From Zymobacter palmae (GTDB lineage Bacteria; Pseudomonadota; Gammaproteobacteria; Pseudomonadales; Halomonadaceae): a DNA stretch of 64,000 nucleotides. A model generated the notes under the pieces. The model did no database searches. It was given only the letters and a program-made list of their open reading frames with translations, and was not told where the DNA came from. Where the stretch lies: contig NZ_AP018933.1 of NCBI RefSeq assembly GCF_003610015.1, forward strand, positions 992,001-1,056,000, given 5' to 3'. Made by a program: the position numbers and the translations under genes. Shown piece after piece: positions 1 to 8,956 of this stretch; position 1 is the first letter of the stretch, and each line of letters opens with the position of its first letter.

Positions 1-596
1 TTGACGAGCTGTCGATAGTGGTGGTCCAGTTCAGCGACGCGCTGTGCTAGCGCAGGGTCGCCGAGTGCTAGGCTATTGTCGATCACGTCGTCTGCCCGTG
101 CTAGGCGTTCAGTACGTGTCAGCTGCGCGTTTAGGATGGCCTCTATCTGAGCATCGCTGCTGTGGTCGCGCGCCTTGAGGCGCGTACGCTGAAGCGCTTC
201 GGGAATATCGATCACCAGCACGCGATCCACTTGCTGATCCAAGCCGGTTTCGAACAGTAGCGGAACTACAAGCAGGGTATAGGGTTCAGGCTGGCGGGCT
301 ACCTGCTCAAACATGCGCTGCCGGATAGCCGGATGCATAAGCGCTTCGACCCAGCGCCTTTCTGTGGGGTCCTCGAAAATGACGGTGCGTAGCGCAGCAC
401 GATCAAGTGTGCCATTAGGCAGTAAAAGATGCTGCCCATAGCGTTCGACTAGCTGGGCCAGCACCGGTTCACCCGGCGCGACGATGTCACGCGCTACCTG
501 ATCGGCATCGACGTGGCCGATACCATGGGCGTTGAATAAACGGGTAATGGTACTTTTACCGGAGGCAATACCACCCGTCAGGCCGATGATGAGCAT
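1..596 (-). CDS. coaE: Dephospho-CoA kinase, C-terminus cut by window edge
   Basis: CoaE phosphorylates the 3'-hydroxyl of dephospho-CoA, the last step of coenzyme A synthesis, in the cytosol. The reading frame opens at the ATG complementary to 594-596 and stays open to the first base (198 codons seen; the family is about 200 residues, so only a few are missing). The protein begins MLIIGLTGGIASGKST, a P-loop followed by the HVDAD motif typical of CoaE, and later has the PLLFE segment. It lies 48 bp downstream of the prepilin peptidase gene on the same strand, the usual pilBCD-coaE arrangement, so it is probably the last gene of that transcript. Confidence 0.93.
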   Translation of the reverse strand, partial: MLIIGLTGGIASGKSTITRLFNAHGIGHVDADQVARDIVAPGEPVLAQLVERYGQHLLLPNGTLDRAALRTVIFEDPTERRWVEALMHPAIRQRMFEQVARQPEPYTLLVVPLLFETGLDQQVDRVLVIDIPEALQRTRLKARDHSSDAQIEAILNAQLTRTERLARADDVIDNSLALGDPALAQRVAELDHHYRQLV

Positions 597-644
597 GACA
601 GATCCAAGGCTGAAGATGAGCTGCCGAGCGCGGCGTGCTCAACG

Positions 645-1271
645 TCAGATGAGTGGCGGAGCCCAGTGGCGCATCAGTAGCTGTTGAAGTAGCGCCGCGA
701 TGACCAGAAATGGGCCGAAAGGCAGTGTGGCTGCGCGCTGGTGATGGCGCCCTGTGGCAAGGCCAACGCTGGCCGCCATAAGGCATGCACATGATAGCAG
801 TAGCAGTAGGGTGTGGATACCCGACCATGCTCCCAGTGCCGCCAGCAGTTTCATATCGCCACCGCCAATGGCATGGCGCTTGTGCAGTGCCCACCAGCTC
901 TGGTCTATGCCGAATAGAATGAGGTAGCCCACGCATGCCCCAAGCAAAGCGTTTGACCAGTGGGGGTAACCAATCATCACAGCATGAAGCCCACCCGCTG
1001 CCAGCAAGGGCAGGGTGAGTGCATCCGGTAGTCGCCCCGTGCTTGCGTCTATCCAAGCCAGACGGCTGAACGCGGCGAAGGCCAGCGCCGTCATCCATGC
1101 CGTGGGCGAGCCGTGGCTGAGGCTCAGCAGTGCGTAGCGCAGCCCACCATCAAGCAGTAGCCCCATCAGCACGTAGGAGCGCTTCAATCGGTGCCGAAAG
1201 GGCCAAGCAATCACTATGCTGATAGCGGCCGACATCACCACGTCAAGCAGTAACACGGTTTCTGGACTCAT
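645..1271 (-). CDS. pilD: Prepilin peptidase, short form without methyltransferase domain
   Basis: This is an inner-membrane aspartyl protease (family A24) that cuts prepilin leader peptides after Gly. The two catalytic aspartates are visible at D75 (in IDASTGRLPDALTLP) and D139 (in GGGDMKLLAALG). The protein also ends with the usual LPFGPFL motif. At 208 residues it lacks the roughly 80-residue N-terminal cytoplasmic region with two CxxC pairs that carries N-methyltransferase activity in bifunctional PilD. It therefore either cleaves without methylating or relies on another enzyme. Its ATG overlaps the pilC stop (ATGA), indicating translational coupling. Known substrates would include the pilin encoded at 4086-4574. 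Confidence 0.9.
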   Translation of the reverse strand: MSPETVLLLDVVMSAAISIVIAWPFRHRLKRSYVLMGLLLDGGLRYALLSLSHGSPTAWMTALAFAAFSRLAWIDASTGRLPDALTLPLLAAGGLHAVMIGYPHWSNALLGACVGYLILFGIDQSWWALHKRHAIGGGDMKLLAALGAWSGIHTLLLLLSCACLMAASVGLATGRHHQRAATLPFGPFLVIAALLQQLLMRHWAPPLI

Positions 1272-2464
1272 ATCATCACATCTTTCATATCAAGAATGGG
1301 CAGGTACAGGCTCAGCATGAGCGTGCCGATGACAAGGCCCAAGCAGGACAACAGAATCGGTTCCAGCCATGCGGTCAACGTCTGTCGATAGTGCTCACTG
1401 CGCTGTGCTATCAGTTGACTGGCTTGTTCTAATACGTCGTCCATCTGACCTGTGTGCTCGGCAATCCGAAGGAGATGGATGACGTCTTTAGCAAACAACG
1501 GCCGAGAGCCGCTACGACATGAGCTTAGAACGTGACTGAGCGACGCTCCGGCAGCCAGCGCATGCTGAAGGTAATGAGTGAGTACATCCAAGGGCTGCTG
1601 CGACGCGGGCATCGCAAGCAGTGGTTGCTGACGACGCGTTTGGCGCATTAGCAAAAGCTGTTCTAACAGTGCGATGCCTAACCTGTGCCGCTGCAGCGTT
1701 GCGATAATGGGAAGATGGGCCGATATCCGTGCGATACGGGGGTGGTGACGGCAGCGCCAGCTGACGACTGCGAGCGCCACCAGCACCGCATAGGGCCATG
1801 CACGGGAAGTAAGCGCATGAGTTAGTGTGATGAGGCCACGGGTCAGCAGAGGTAGGGCATGGCCTGATTGCTGATACAGCTGGGCGAAACGAGGCACGAC
1901 CATCTTCATCATCAGCGTCAGTGTTCCCAGCCCCGCGACAATGAGCGTTAAGGGATAGCGCATCTGCTGACGGCAGCGTTGCAGCCAGTCATGTTGGCGC
2001 TGCCTGCGCTCGACCAGCTGCCGTAGTCCGTGGCCTAACACGCTTTCCTGTTCGGCAGCCGCTAGCAGGGTCAACTCTATCGACGGCATACGAGCGTGCG
2101 GTGTTGCCTTCAGAGCGCTGGTCAGCGACTCCCCCTGTGCCAGCGTGTGATGAACTTGAAGCGTCAGCAGTTGCGTAGCCGGTGAGGAGGACATCTCCGC
2201 CATCACCTGCAGGGCTTGTGGCAGGCCGATATCTGCGGCTAACAGTTGCTGAAGTTGCCTCATCCATTGGGTTAGCGCTGTGCTTGAACAGCAGGGTGTG
2301 CCGAGTGTTATGAAGCGTGTGACGATGATGGGAGCGATGCTCTGCTGATGCAGGCTGTCTCGCGCCTGTCGACGATCCGAGGCCTCAATGAGACCACGCT
2401 GTCGCTGTCCTTCTGCATCGATTCCCTGCCATTGCCAATAACGAGGTCGCCTAGTGGAGTACAT
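1268..2464 (-). CDS. pilC: Type IV pilus inner-membrane platform protein PilC
   Basis: PilC/GspF-family polytopic membrane protein that anchors the assembly ATPase. I see two repeated T2SSF domains, each followed by hydrophobic segments (around LTLIVAGLGTLTLMM and the C-terminal ILLSCLGLVIGTLMLSLYLP). The N-terminus WQWQGIDAEGQRQRGLIEA matches the soluble N-domain of the family. I chose the ATG at 2464 because GAGG lies 7 nt upstream; a longer frame to 2518 would overlap pilB heavily. With this start it is 398 residues, normal for the family, and overlaps the end of pilB by 14 bp. Its stop overlaps the pilD start. Confidence 0.9.
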   Translation of the reverse strand: MYSTRRPRYWQWQGIDAEGQRQRGLIEASDRRQARDSLHQQSIAPIIVTRFITLGTPCCSSTALTQWMRQLQQLLAADIGLPQALQVMAEMSSSPATQLLTLQVHHTLAQGESLTSALKATPHARMPSIELTLLAAAEQESVLGHGLRQLVERRQRQHDWLQRCRQQMRYPLTLIVAGLGTLTLMMKMVVPRFAQLYQQSGHALPLLTRGLITLTHALTSRAWPYAVLVALAVVSWRCRHHPRIARISAHLPIIATLQRHRLGIALLEQLLLMRQTRRQQPLLAMPASQQPLDVLTHYLQHALAAGASLSHVLSSCRSGSRPLFAKDVIHLLRIAEHTGQMDDVLEQASQLIAQRSEHYRQTLTAWLEPILLSCLGLVIGTLMLSLYLPILDMKDVMI

Positions 2465-3938
2465 TGAGCACCTCATCAAGGCTTGTTTGTCCCTCTGCAA
2501 GACAGCGCAGCGCGGCATCGCTCAGAGTGGAATCCGTGGGCGTCGCTAGCAGTGCCTGCGCCGATGCGATAGGGGTCGATGTCAGCAGCGCATTGCGAAG
2601 AGTGGTCGTCATCGGGACGACTTCAAACAGTGCCATTCGCCCTTGATACCCTTCTCGACATGCATTGCAGCCTGCCCCGGCACGGAAGAGCTCCATCTCT
2701 TTCAGGCAGGAGTGCCGTTGTAACAAGAGTGCTGGCGCGATATCGGGTTGACGGCAGGACGGGCACAGTCGACGTACAAGGCGTTGCGATACCACTAGGG
2801 TGACGGCGCTAGCCATATCGTGAAAGGGAATGCCTAATGCGTGCAGGCGGTTGAATGTTTCGGTGGCAGATCCTGTATGCAGCGTGGACAGCAGTAGGTG
2901 CCCAGTCTGTGCGGCCCGGATGGCCATACCGGCTGTTTCGCCATCGCGTATCTCACCTACCATCAGTACATCCGGGTCTTGACGTAACAGCGCCCGCAGG
3001 ATGGTGGCAAAGCTTAGGCCTTGTGCTGAATGCACCTGAATTTGGGTCAGTCCTTCTAGTCGTGCTTCCACGGGGTCCTCTACGCTGCACAGATTGAGCT
3101 GGTGGCGGTGTTCCAGTGCCATCAGCATGCGGTAGAGCGTCGATGTTTTGCCGCTGCCAGTTGGACCGGTAACCAGCACCATGCCGTGTCGGCCGAGGGC
3201 GTGGACTACCTGCGAATAATGGCAGGAGGAGAGGCCGATATCGGCTAGCTTCAGCAGCGACTGGCCGGCAGGAATGAAGCGCAGTACCACCTTTTCACCG
3301 TGCAGTGCCGGCAGCGTGCTGAGGCGCAGGTCAGCGTTGCGCCCATTCTCCAGCACCATGTGGAGCGCACCGTCCTGTGGTAAACGCGTTTGTGCGATAT
3401 CAAGGCCTGCCTGAAGCTTGAACTGACGGATCAGGCGCGTGCTGCGTTGGTGAGGCCAGTGCTCCACTGTATGCAGGCGCCCGTCAATGCGCAGCCGCAG
3501 TACGTGGCCTTCTGGTGCCGGGTCAATATGAATATCGGAGGCTGCCTGTGATGCCGCCTGCTGAACCAGCTGGCGCAACGCTTTCAGCGTGTCGTGATCC
3601 TGCTGTTCGTCATCTAGCGTCATGGCGGAAGGTGAGGGTGAATTCTGCAGCTGTGCTGCCAGTCGCCTTAGTCCTTCCGACAGTGTGTCGGGGGCGCACC
3701 AGTAAGCTTCGACTTGGCTGCCCGCGGCGAAGGCCAGAGTGTTCAGCGCGCGCAGGGCACTAATCGAGGCTACGGCAATGGCGGTCTTCTCGTTGCTATG
3801 GCTGAGCGGCAGGATGCCGTGGCGCTGCCAGTATTCGAGTGGTTGCGTCACGGCTGGCCAGTTTGTCGGCAACTCTGACTCCGACAGAAATGGCAGGCCG
3901 TGTAGATGTGCGAAGCGAGCTGGAGCGGATGAAGGCAT
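2451..3938 (-). CDS. pilB: Type IV pilus assembly ATPase PilB (short form)
   Basis: Cytoplasmic hexameric ATPase that powers pilus extension (GspE/PilB family). Walker A is GPTGSGKTST at about residues 258-267, and the Walker B region is DPDVLMVGEIRD at about 321-332. A zinc-binding tetracysteine is formed by C392, C395, C424 and C427. At 495 residues it is shorter than typical PilB (about 560) and closer to GspE/HofB; the N-terminal GspII_E_N domain is reduced. It is the first gene of the pilB-pilC-pilD-coaE run and is divergent from the pilin gene at 4086. No pilT retraction ATPase is present in this window. Confidence 0.92.
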   Translation of the reverse strand: MPSSAPARFAHLHGLPFLSESELPTNWPAVTQPLEYWQRHGILPLSHSNEKTAIAVASISALRALNTLAFAAGSQVEAYWCAPDTLSEGLRRLAAQLQNSPSPSAMTLDDEQQDHDTLKALRQLVQQAASQAASDIHIDPAPEGHVLRLRIDGRLHTVEHWPHQRSTRLIRQFKLQAGLDIAQTRLPQDGALHMVLENGRNADLRLSTLPALHGEKVVLRFIPAGQSLLKLADIGLSSCHYSQVVHALGRHGMVLVTGPTGSGKTSTLYRMLMALEHRHQLNLCSVEDPVEARLEGLTQIQVHSAQGLSFATILRALLRQDPDVLMVGEIRDGETAGMAIRAAQTGHLLLSTLHTGSATETFNRLHALGIPFHDMASAVTLVVSQRLVRRLCPSCRQPDIAPALLLQRHSCLKEMELFRAGAGCNACREGYQGRMALFEVVPMTTTLRNALLTSTPIASAQALLATPTDSTLSDAALRCLAEGQTSLDEVLNVLH

Positions 3939-4085
3939 GGCGTATTCCCGTAGCGGTTGGCTTACAGGATGGCGGCCTAAAAAAGAGAAAATTGACCTGC
4001 CCCAGAAATTTTTTACCGACTCAAGGTGCCAGTGGCACTGCCGCCATAGAGAGTGTCAACCACGCCTTATCGAGAGGACGTTACG

Positions 4086-4574
4086 ATGTCGGTATTCGCA
4101 CAATCTGAGGTTCATTCACGCTTGGCGCAGCGCCAAACCTCCAACGGCGAGCGCTTGTGGGCACAGAGCGGTTTTACTCTCATGGAGGTAATGGTGGTTA
4201 TGGCCATTATCGGTATCTTGGCGTCCATTGCGGTGCCCGCGTATCAGCGCTATACCGCGCAGGCGCATATCACCTCGGCAATGGGGAGTCTACGTAGCCA
4301 GCAGCTGGACGTTGAACAATTCATGATGAGTGGCGGTGGGTTGGCTCACTATGCGCTGGAAGAGACGAGCGCTGCCTACGGTGATATCACTCTCACGCTG
4401 GAAGGACAGCAGCCCGCCTTGCACTACCGCTTCAATGCCGATAGCGCAGCGGGGATAGGTGAGGGTAGCGAAGAGGCTGTGCTGCATATGGTACGCAAGA
4501 GCACGGGTGGCTGGGCGTGCAGAGCGGAGGGTATTACCTCCCGCCTAGTGCCCAGCGATTGTCATTCTTCGTGA
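4086..4574 (+). CDS. pilA: Type IV major pilin-like protein
   Basis: Secreted pilus subunit. The class III signal motif is clear: G29 followed by FTLMEVMVVMAIIGILA, with the conserved Glu at mature position 5. Two cysteines near the C-terminus (GWACRAEG and PSDCHSS) would form the D-region disulfide. I chose the ATG at 4086, preceded by GAGAGGA, which gives a 29-residue leader and a mature chain of about 133 residues. The leader is unusually long and hydrophilic; classical type IVa leaders are 5-10 residues. It is divergent from pilB, and its 3' end overlaps the convergent cation-efflux gene by 13 bp. It could also be a minor pilin or a competence pseudopilin. Confidence 0.85.
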   Translation: MSVFAQSEVHSRLAQRQTSNGERLWAQSGFTLMEVMVVMAIIGILASIAVPAYQRYTAQAHITSAMGSLRSQQLDVEQFMMSGGGLAHYALEETSAAYGDITLTLEGQQPALHYRFNADSAAGIGEGSEEAVLHMVRKSTGGWACRAEGITSRLVPSDCHSS

Positions 4575-5749
4575 GCAGGTAGGTGCTTTCCTGTGCAAGG
4601 TACGGCGGCATGCCAGATGTTCAGCTCGCCGCGCCATGGCAGGTCGGCCGTTAGGGAATAGGCCAGCTGCAGGGTTGCATCGTCAAACACTACATCGCAA
4701 GGGAGATAGAGATCGAGGTCGATATGGCGAGTCTGGTGGTCTCGATGTGCCTGATAGTGCAAGCTCATTTTTTGGCAATGAGGCCACCAGCTTTGGTCTT
4801 GCCACGCTTTGTCGAGCGCCGCCTTGACCTCCTTACGCAGGGGAAGATGCTGTGCGGCATGCTTGCTGAGGTGGTCATCTTCGACGTCTATATGGAAAGT
4901 AATGTCGCGGATCGTTGGATGGTCACGCCGAATGGCTGCCACAGCGGCATTGCCGATTTCATGTGCTTCCGAAGCGCTCAGATCGTCATCGACCAGTAGG
5001 TGGACATCGAGACAGATCATCGCCCCAACGTGACGGGCGCGCAGATCATGGATATCGCGCAGTTCGGAGACGGTCAGAGCGCTCTTACGTACCGAATCAA
5101 TTTCATCGTCGGACAGTGTCGTGTCGATCAGCTCGCGACTGGCCTGCCAGAGTGTTTCGGCGCCGATGCGACCGACAAGGAAGGACACCAATAGCGCGGC
5201 CAGTGGGTCCAGCCAGTGCAGCCCGAACAGACTGCCGATCAAGCCTATCAGGACGATAAGCGATGAAAGTGAATCGCTGCGGGAATGCCATGCGCTGGCT
5301 TCCAGCAGTTGCGAGCGTTGTTCGCGTGCGGTGCGAAGGGTCCAGTGGAAGATGGCTTCCTTGACCAGCAGGGCCAGAATGGTAACGCCCAGCGCCGCAT
5401 AGCCAATGGCACCATGCTGGGGAACGAACATGGCTTGCAGGCTATCCCAGCCGATGATGACGGCGATGGCAATCAGTAGGAAGCCCAAGGCAAGGCTGGC
5501 CATGGTTTCAATGCGGCCATGGCCATAAGGATGCTGTTTGTCTGGAGCCTGTCGACCGAAGTGCATGGCCACCATCACCATGAGATCGGTGAACAAATCG
5601 GCCAGAGAGTGAATGCCGTCTGCAACCAGTGCGCCAGAGGCGGTGAGACTACCCACGCCGATCTTGACCAGACCGAGTAAGCCATCGGCCACGGCCGTTA
5701 CAATGTTGATGCGCTGGGCCTGTTGAAGCTGCGTTCGAGAAGAGGTCAT
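4562..5749 (-). CDS. Cation diffusion facilitator family transporter (FieF-like)
   Basis: Inner-membrane proton-coupled divalent cation exporter of the CDF family. After an N-terminal TM, ADGIHSLADLFTDLMV carries the Asp/His metal site of TM2. HPYGHGRIETMASLALG is the TM3 signature, and WHSRSDSLSSL provides the second metal-site half in TM5. A cytoplasmic C-terminal domain of about 180 residues follows, longer than in E. coli FieF, with an extra segment after the dimer fold. With the start at 5749 it is 395 residues; alternative starts at 5794 or 5836 would add unmatched residues, and none has a strong ribosome-binding site. The substrate (Fe, Zn or Mn) cannot be told from sequence. Confidence 0.85.
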   Translation of the reverse strand: MTSSRTQLQQAQRINIVTAVADGLLGLVKIGVGSLTASGALVADGIHSLADLFTDLMVMVAMHFGRQAPDKQHPYGHGRIETMASLALGFLLIAIAVIIGWDSLQAMFVPQHGAIGYAALGVTILALLVKEAIFHWTLRTAREQRSQLLEASAWHSRSDSLSSLIVLIGLIGSLFGLHWLDPLAALLVSFLVGRIGAETLWQASRELIDTTLSDDEIDSVRKSALTVSELRDIHDLRARHVGAMICLDVHLLVDDDLSASEAHEIGNAAVAAIRRDHPTIRDITFHIDVEDDHLSKHAAQHLPLRKEVKAALDKAWQDQSWWPHCQKMSLHYQAHRDHQTRHIDLDLYLPCDVVFDDATLQLAYSLTADLPWRGELNIWHAAVPCTGKHLPAHEE

Positions 5750-5972
5750 GGCTATGGGCTTTTCCGGGTGCGAGTATCGAATGTCTTCTAGCATAGGGTG
5801 CGGTACAGAATAGTGCAGAGGATCAAACCACTGCACAACCGCTGTTTTATGTCAGGCTCGCATAAGGCTATGCAGCCGTTCATACTGTTGCCGTGCTGAG
5901 CGCTGTAGTGAGCAGCGACAGTCGTCATCTTCCTATCTGAGTGTAGGCGGCCTGAAGGCCGGTTTCTTTGCA

Positions 5973-7490
5973 ATGAGACCATGCAATATGCCCTCATCAC
6001 GATCACCGTTCGCAACGATGCGGCTCTTGCATCTGATCGACTTCATGCCAGTGCTGCGCATTCTGGCAATCTTGCTGTTCATCTTGGCTCTGGTCATGGC
6101 GATCCCTCTGATCGTACTGGCCATTGAGCAGGACCCGGATGTGCGCGCGTTCGCCACCTCCGAGGTCATCACGCTGAGCACCGTGGGCCTTGTGCTGTTC
6201 TGGACGCGCAATGCGCACATGGAACTGCGCCCGCGACAGATGTTCCTGCTGACCGTACTGAGCTGGGTAGTGTTCGCCGGCTTTGCCAGCCTGCCGATGA
6301 TTCTGGGGCAGCCGCGCCTTACTGTAGCGGATGCCGTTTTCGAGGCCGTGTCGGGCGTAACCAGCACGGGGGGGACTGTGCTGGTAGGCATTGAACACCT
6401 TTCCGTCGGCATCAAACTGTGGCGCGGGTTGCTGCAATGGATGGGAGGGATCGGGATTATCGTGATGGCGATCGCCATCTTGCCCTTTCTCAAGGTCGGT
6501 GGCATGCGGCTGTTTCATACCGAGTCTTCTGAGTGGTCGGATCAGGTCGCGCCGCGCGCGGGCACCGCTGCCAAAGCCATTGCCAGCATCTATATCGGCA
6601 GTACGCTGGCAGCGTTCATCACCTATCGGGTGCTGGGTATGACCTGGTTGGATGCCATCGTGCACGCTATGAGTTCGGTATCGACCGGAGGCTTCGCTAA
6701 TTACGACGACTCCTTCGGTGTGTACCAGAACCATCCCGCTATTCTATGGGCCTCTATGGTGTTCATGCTGACCAGTGCGCTGCCGTTCGTGATGTACATC
6801 CGTGTGCTTGGGCGTCGTTCTTGGCAGCCACTGTGGCGCGATCAGCAGGTGCGAGGCCTGTTCTGGCTGGTCACACTCACCTCGCTGAGCCTGACGCTTT
6901 ATCGCCTACATCAAGGGGCGACCGCAGGCTTTGGACGGGTGCTGACGGAAACGGCCTTTAATGTCGTGTCCGTGATTACGACGACAGGGTATTCTTCCAC
7001 CGATTACACCCTATGGGGTGCGCTAGCCGTCAACGTCTTCTTTTATCTGCTGTTTATCGGCGGGTGTTCGGGATCGACAACGGGGGGGATCAAAATCTTC
7101 CGCGTGCAGATCGGCTGGCTGATGTTGCGTAACCACCTGCGCCATCTGGTGCATGCCAATGGGGTGTTCGTGCAGCGCTACAATGGCCGCTTGCTGACCG
7201 ACGATATCGTGCGTGCCGTCATTGCATTTTCTTTCTTCTTCTCGCTGACCGTGGCGGTGATGTCGATTCTGATGTCGATGATGGATGTGGATTTGCTAAC
7301 CTCAATCAGTACCTCGGTGTCCTCGCTGGCCAATGTCGGCCCGGCGGTAGGGGGGCGTGTCGGTCCCGCGGGCAACTACCGTGACCTTCCTGATATGGCC
7401 AAGTGGCTGCTCAGTGTGGCGATGATTATGGGGCGACTTGAGATTTTGACGGTCATGGTGCTGCTGACGCCAGCGTTCTGGCGTAAGTGA
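5973..7490 (+). CDS. trkH: Trk potassium uptake channel subunit TrkH
   Basis: Polytopic membrane protein that, with cytosolic TrkA, imports K+. Four pore loops with the filter Gly are visible in order: SGVTSTGGTVL, SSVSTGGFANY, ITTTGYSSTDY and SSLANVGPAVGG. The length of 505 residues is slightly above the usual 480-485. The ATG at 5973 gives the longest form; ATG at 6018 (MRLLHLIDFMPVLRI) fits the family better, and neither has a clear ribosome-binding site. No trkA lies nearby. In halophilic relatives TrkH/TrkI transporters are central to osmoadaptation, which is consistent with the proposed host. It is divergent from the cation-efflux gene. Confidence 0.9.
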   Translation: MRPCNMPSSRSPFATMRLLHLIDFMPVLRILAILLFILALVMAIPLIVLAIEQDPDVRAFATSEVITLSTVGLVLFWTRNAHMELRPRQMFLLTVLSWVVFAGFASLPMILGQPRLTVADAVFEAVSGVTSTGGTVLVGIEHLSVGIKLWRGLLQWMGGIGIIVMAIAILPFLKVGGMRLFHTESSEWSDQVAPRAGTAAKAIASIYIGSTLAAFITYRVLGMTWLDAIVHAMSSVSTGGFANYDDSFGVYQNHPAILWASMVFMLTSALPFVMYIRVLGRRSWQPLWRDQQVRGLFWLVTLTSLSLTLYRLHQGATAGFGRVLTETAFNVVSVITTTGYSSTDYTLWGALAVNVFFYLLFIGGCSGSTTGGIKIFRVQIGWLMLRNHLRHLVHANGVFVQRYNGRLLTDDIVRAVIAFSFFFSLTVAVMSILMSMMDVDLLTSISTSVSSLANVGPAVGGRVGPAGNYRDLPDMAKWLLSVAMIMGRLEILTVMVLLTPAFWRK

Positions 7491-7612
7491 TGCCGTGTAT
7501 GTCCGCATGGTGTAGATGCGCTCTGCTATGCGAGGGAGGCTTGTGCTGTCGGGGGCATCCGCCCGTGCGCAGTTATTGTCGCCCGTGATAAAGAACGTTC
7601 ATTGTAAATAGA

Positions 7613-7646
7613 GAGAAAGGGCAGCCTAATCAGGCTGCCCTTTCTC
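7613..7646. terminator. Bidirectional terminator between trkH and the acyltransferase gene
   Basis: A perfect inverted repeat: GAGAAAGGGCAGCCT pairs with AGGCTGCCCTTTCTC around a TAAT loop. It is A/T-rich at both outer ends and sits between two convergent genes. Confidence 0.85.
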
Positions 7647-7692
7647 GTTTTTGCCTTGTACTCACCGTGTGTTCTACGGGGCATAAGGAGGA

Positions 7693-8868
7693 TTATTCTT
7701 CGATTAATCCTGCGCGGTTCAGCACCGGATTCGCATACTGCTGTAGCCACCAAGGACGCAGGTCTTCAGGCACTTCGGCCAGAGCGGCGTTAAAGCGTTG
7801 GCGATCATCCTCGGTGATTGCCGTCTCGTCGACCAGCTCATCGTGCCCACCCAGCATCTTTAGTGCCAGCATATGGGGCGGAAACAGCGTATAGCCCTCC
7901 AGTACTTGGCGGTCGATTTCCGCCGCAACCTCTTCGGCCGTTTCGAACGGATAGCCATCAGGACGTACGGACAGTGGGGTACCGAAATGCAGGCTGACGC
8001 GGCCTTTCTGCCCAGTGATGCCTGCAGCGATTGACTGCATGTCTTCCATGGACTGCTTTTCGTAGCTGCCATCCGTTTCGAGTGCTTGCAGTTCACGGGC
8101 TTTCATCAGTGCGCAGGGGTCGTACTCGTAGCTGATCGACACCGGTACGATGTTGAGTGCCTTGATGGTGCCGCCCAGAGGTTGCTTGCCCTGAGACATG
8201 CAGATCATCTTGATGATGCCCGGTTCGGTGCGGTCAATACCGTCCTTAGCGCGCCCCTGACGTTGAGCGATCCAGATGGAGTGCTTTTCATCTCTCAGCG
8301 AGTGCGCGATGTAATCGGACAGTAGGCGAAATGCTTGCAGCATCTCTCGCTTACCGCTGGAAGAGCGCGGCACGATGAAGCTCTTGTTGAGACGCATCAG
8401 GTCCGACGCAAAAGGGCGTTTCAGCAGGTTGTCGCCGATGGCGATCCTGACCGTGTCGCGACCCGAATGGTGCAGTGCCAAATTGAGAAAGGCGGGATCA
8501 AGTGAAATGTCGCGGTGGTTGCCGATGAACAGATAGGCATTGTCCGGGTCCAGATGAGCGGCCCCTTCCGTTTCGAAGCGCGTGACCGTTTTGGCGATCA
8601 TATCGTTCATATAATCGGCGATATGCTGCTGAAAATCGGCGATTGTCAGCGTGCCTTTCATACGTTTCTGAAGACCTTGACGGGTCAAAAAGCGGGCGAA
8701 GCACGGCAGGTGCTTCATCAGGCGCGGCAGTCGATAGCGCCCGACAAGGTTCAGAAACTCGCGGTCATGTGCCAGTCGGTCAAGTACGGCAACGACCTCA
8801 TCGTCTCGATAGGGGCGCAGCGAATCGAAGCGATCGGGTGTCGAAGTAGTGGTCATGGTGACGTTCAT
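7693..8868 (-). CDS. PlsC-family glycerolipid acyltransferase-like protein
   Basis: Predicted acyl-CoA/acyl-ACP acyltransferase acting in phospholipid or other glycerolipid acylation at the inner membrane. The NHRDISLD segment is the HxxxxD catalytic motif of the PlsC/LPLAT superfamily, and later blocks (FIVPRSSSGKR, IWIAQRQGRAKDGID) correspond to the substrate-binding motifs. At about 391 residues it is longer than PlsC itself (about 245), with roughly 130 residues ahead of the motif. It belongs to the longer 1-acylglycerol-3-phosphate acyltransferase-like group seen in Pseudomonas and Halomonas. Starts at 8868 and 8856 are both possible, and a TTG at 8895 is also open. It stands alone between a terminator and rdgC. 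Confidence 0.78.
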   Translation of the reverse strand: MNVTMTTTSTPDRFDSLRPYRDDEVVAVLDRLAHDREFLNLVGRYRLPRLMKHLPCFARFLTRQGLQKRMKGTLTIADFQQHIADYMNDMIAKTVTRFETEGAAHLDPDNAYLFIGNHRDISLDPAFLNLALHHSGRDTVRIAIGDNLLKRPFASDLMRLNKSFIVPRSSSGKREMLQAFRLLSDYIAHSLRDEKHSIWIAQRQGRAKDGIDRTEPGIIKMICMSQGKQPLGGTIKALNIVPVSISYEYDPCALMKARELQALETDGSYEKQSMEDMQSIAAGITGQKGRVSLHFGTPLSVRPDGYPFETAEEVAAEIDRQVLEGYTLFPPHMLALKMLGGHDELVDETAITEDDRQRFNAALAEVPEDLRPWWLQQYANPVLNRAGLIEE

Positions 8869-8956
8869 AAATGAATGAATGATAAATAACGGCAACTCAC
8901 CGATATAACCGAGCGTGGTGGTGGTACGGCACCGCCACCACGCATTAACAACAATA

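Noticed and set aside
4030-4060. A TGGCAC-like sigma-54 promoter ahead of the pilin gene
   Set aside because: The GG and GC elements are not at the required spacing, so the match fails even though sigma-54 control of pilA is known in Pseudomonas.
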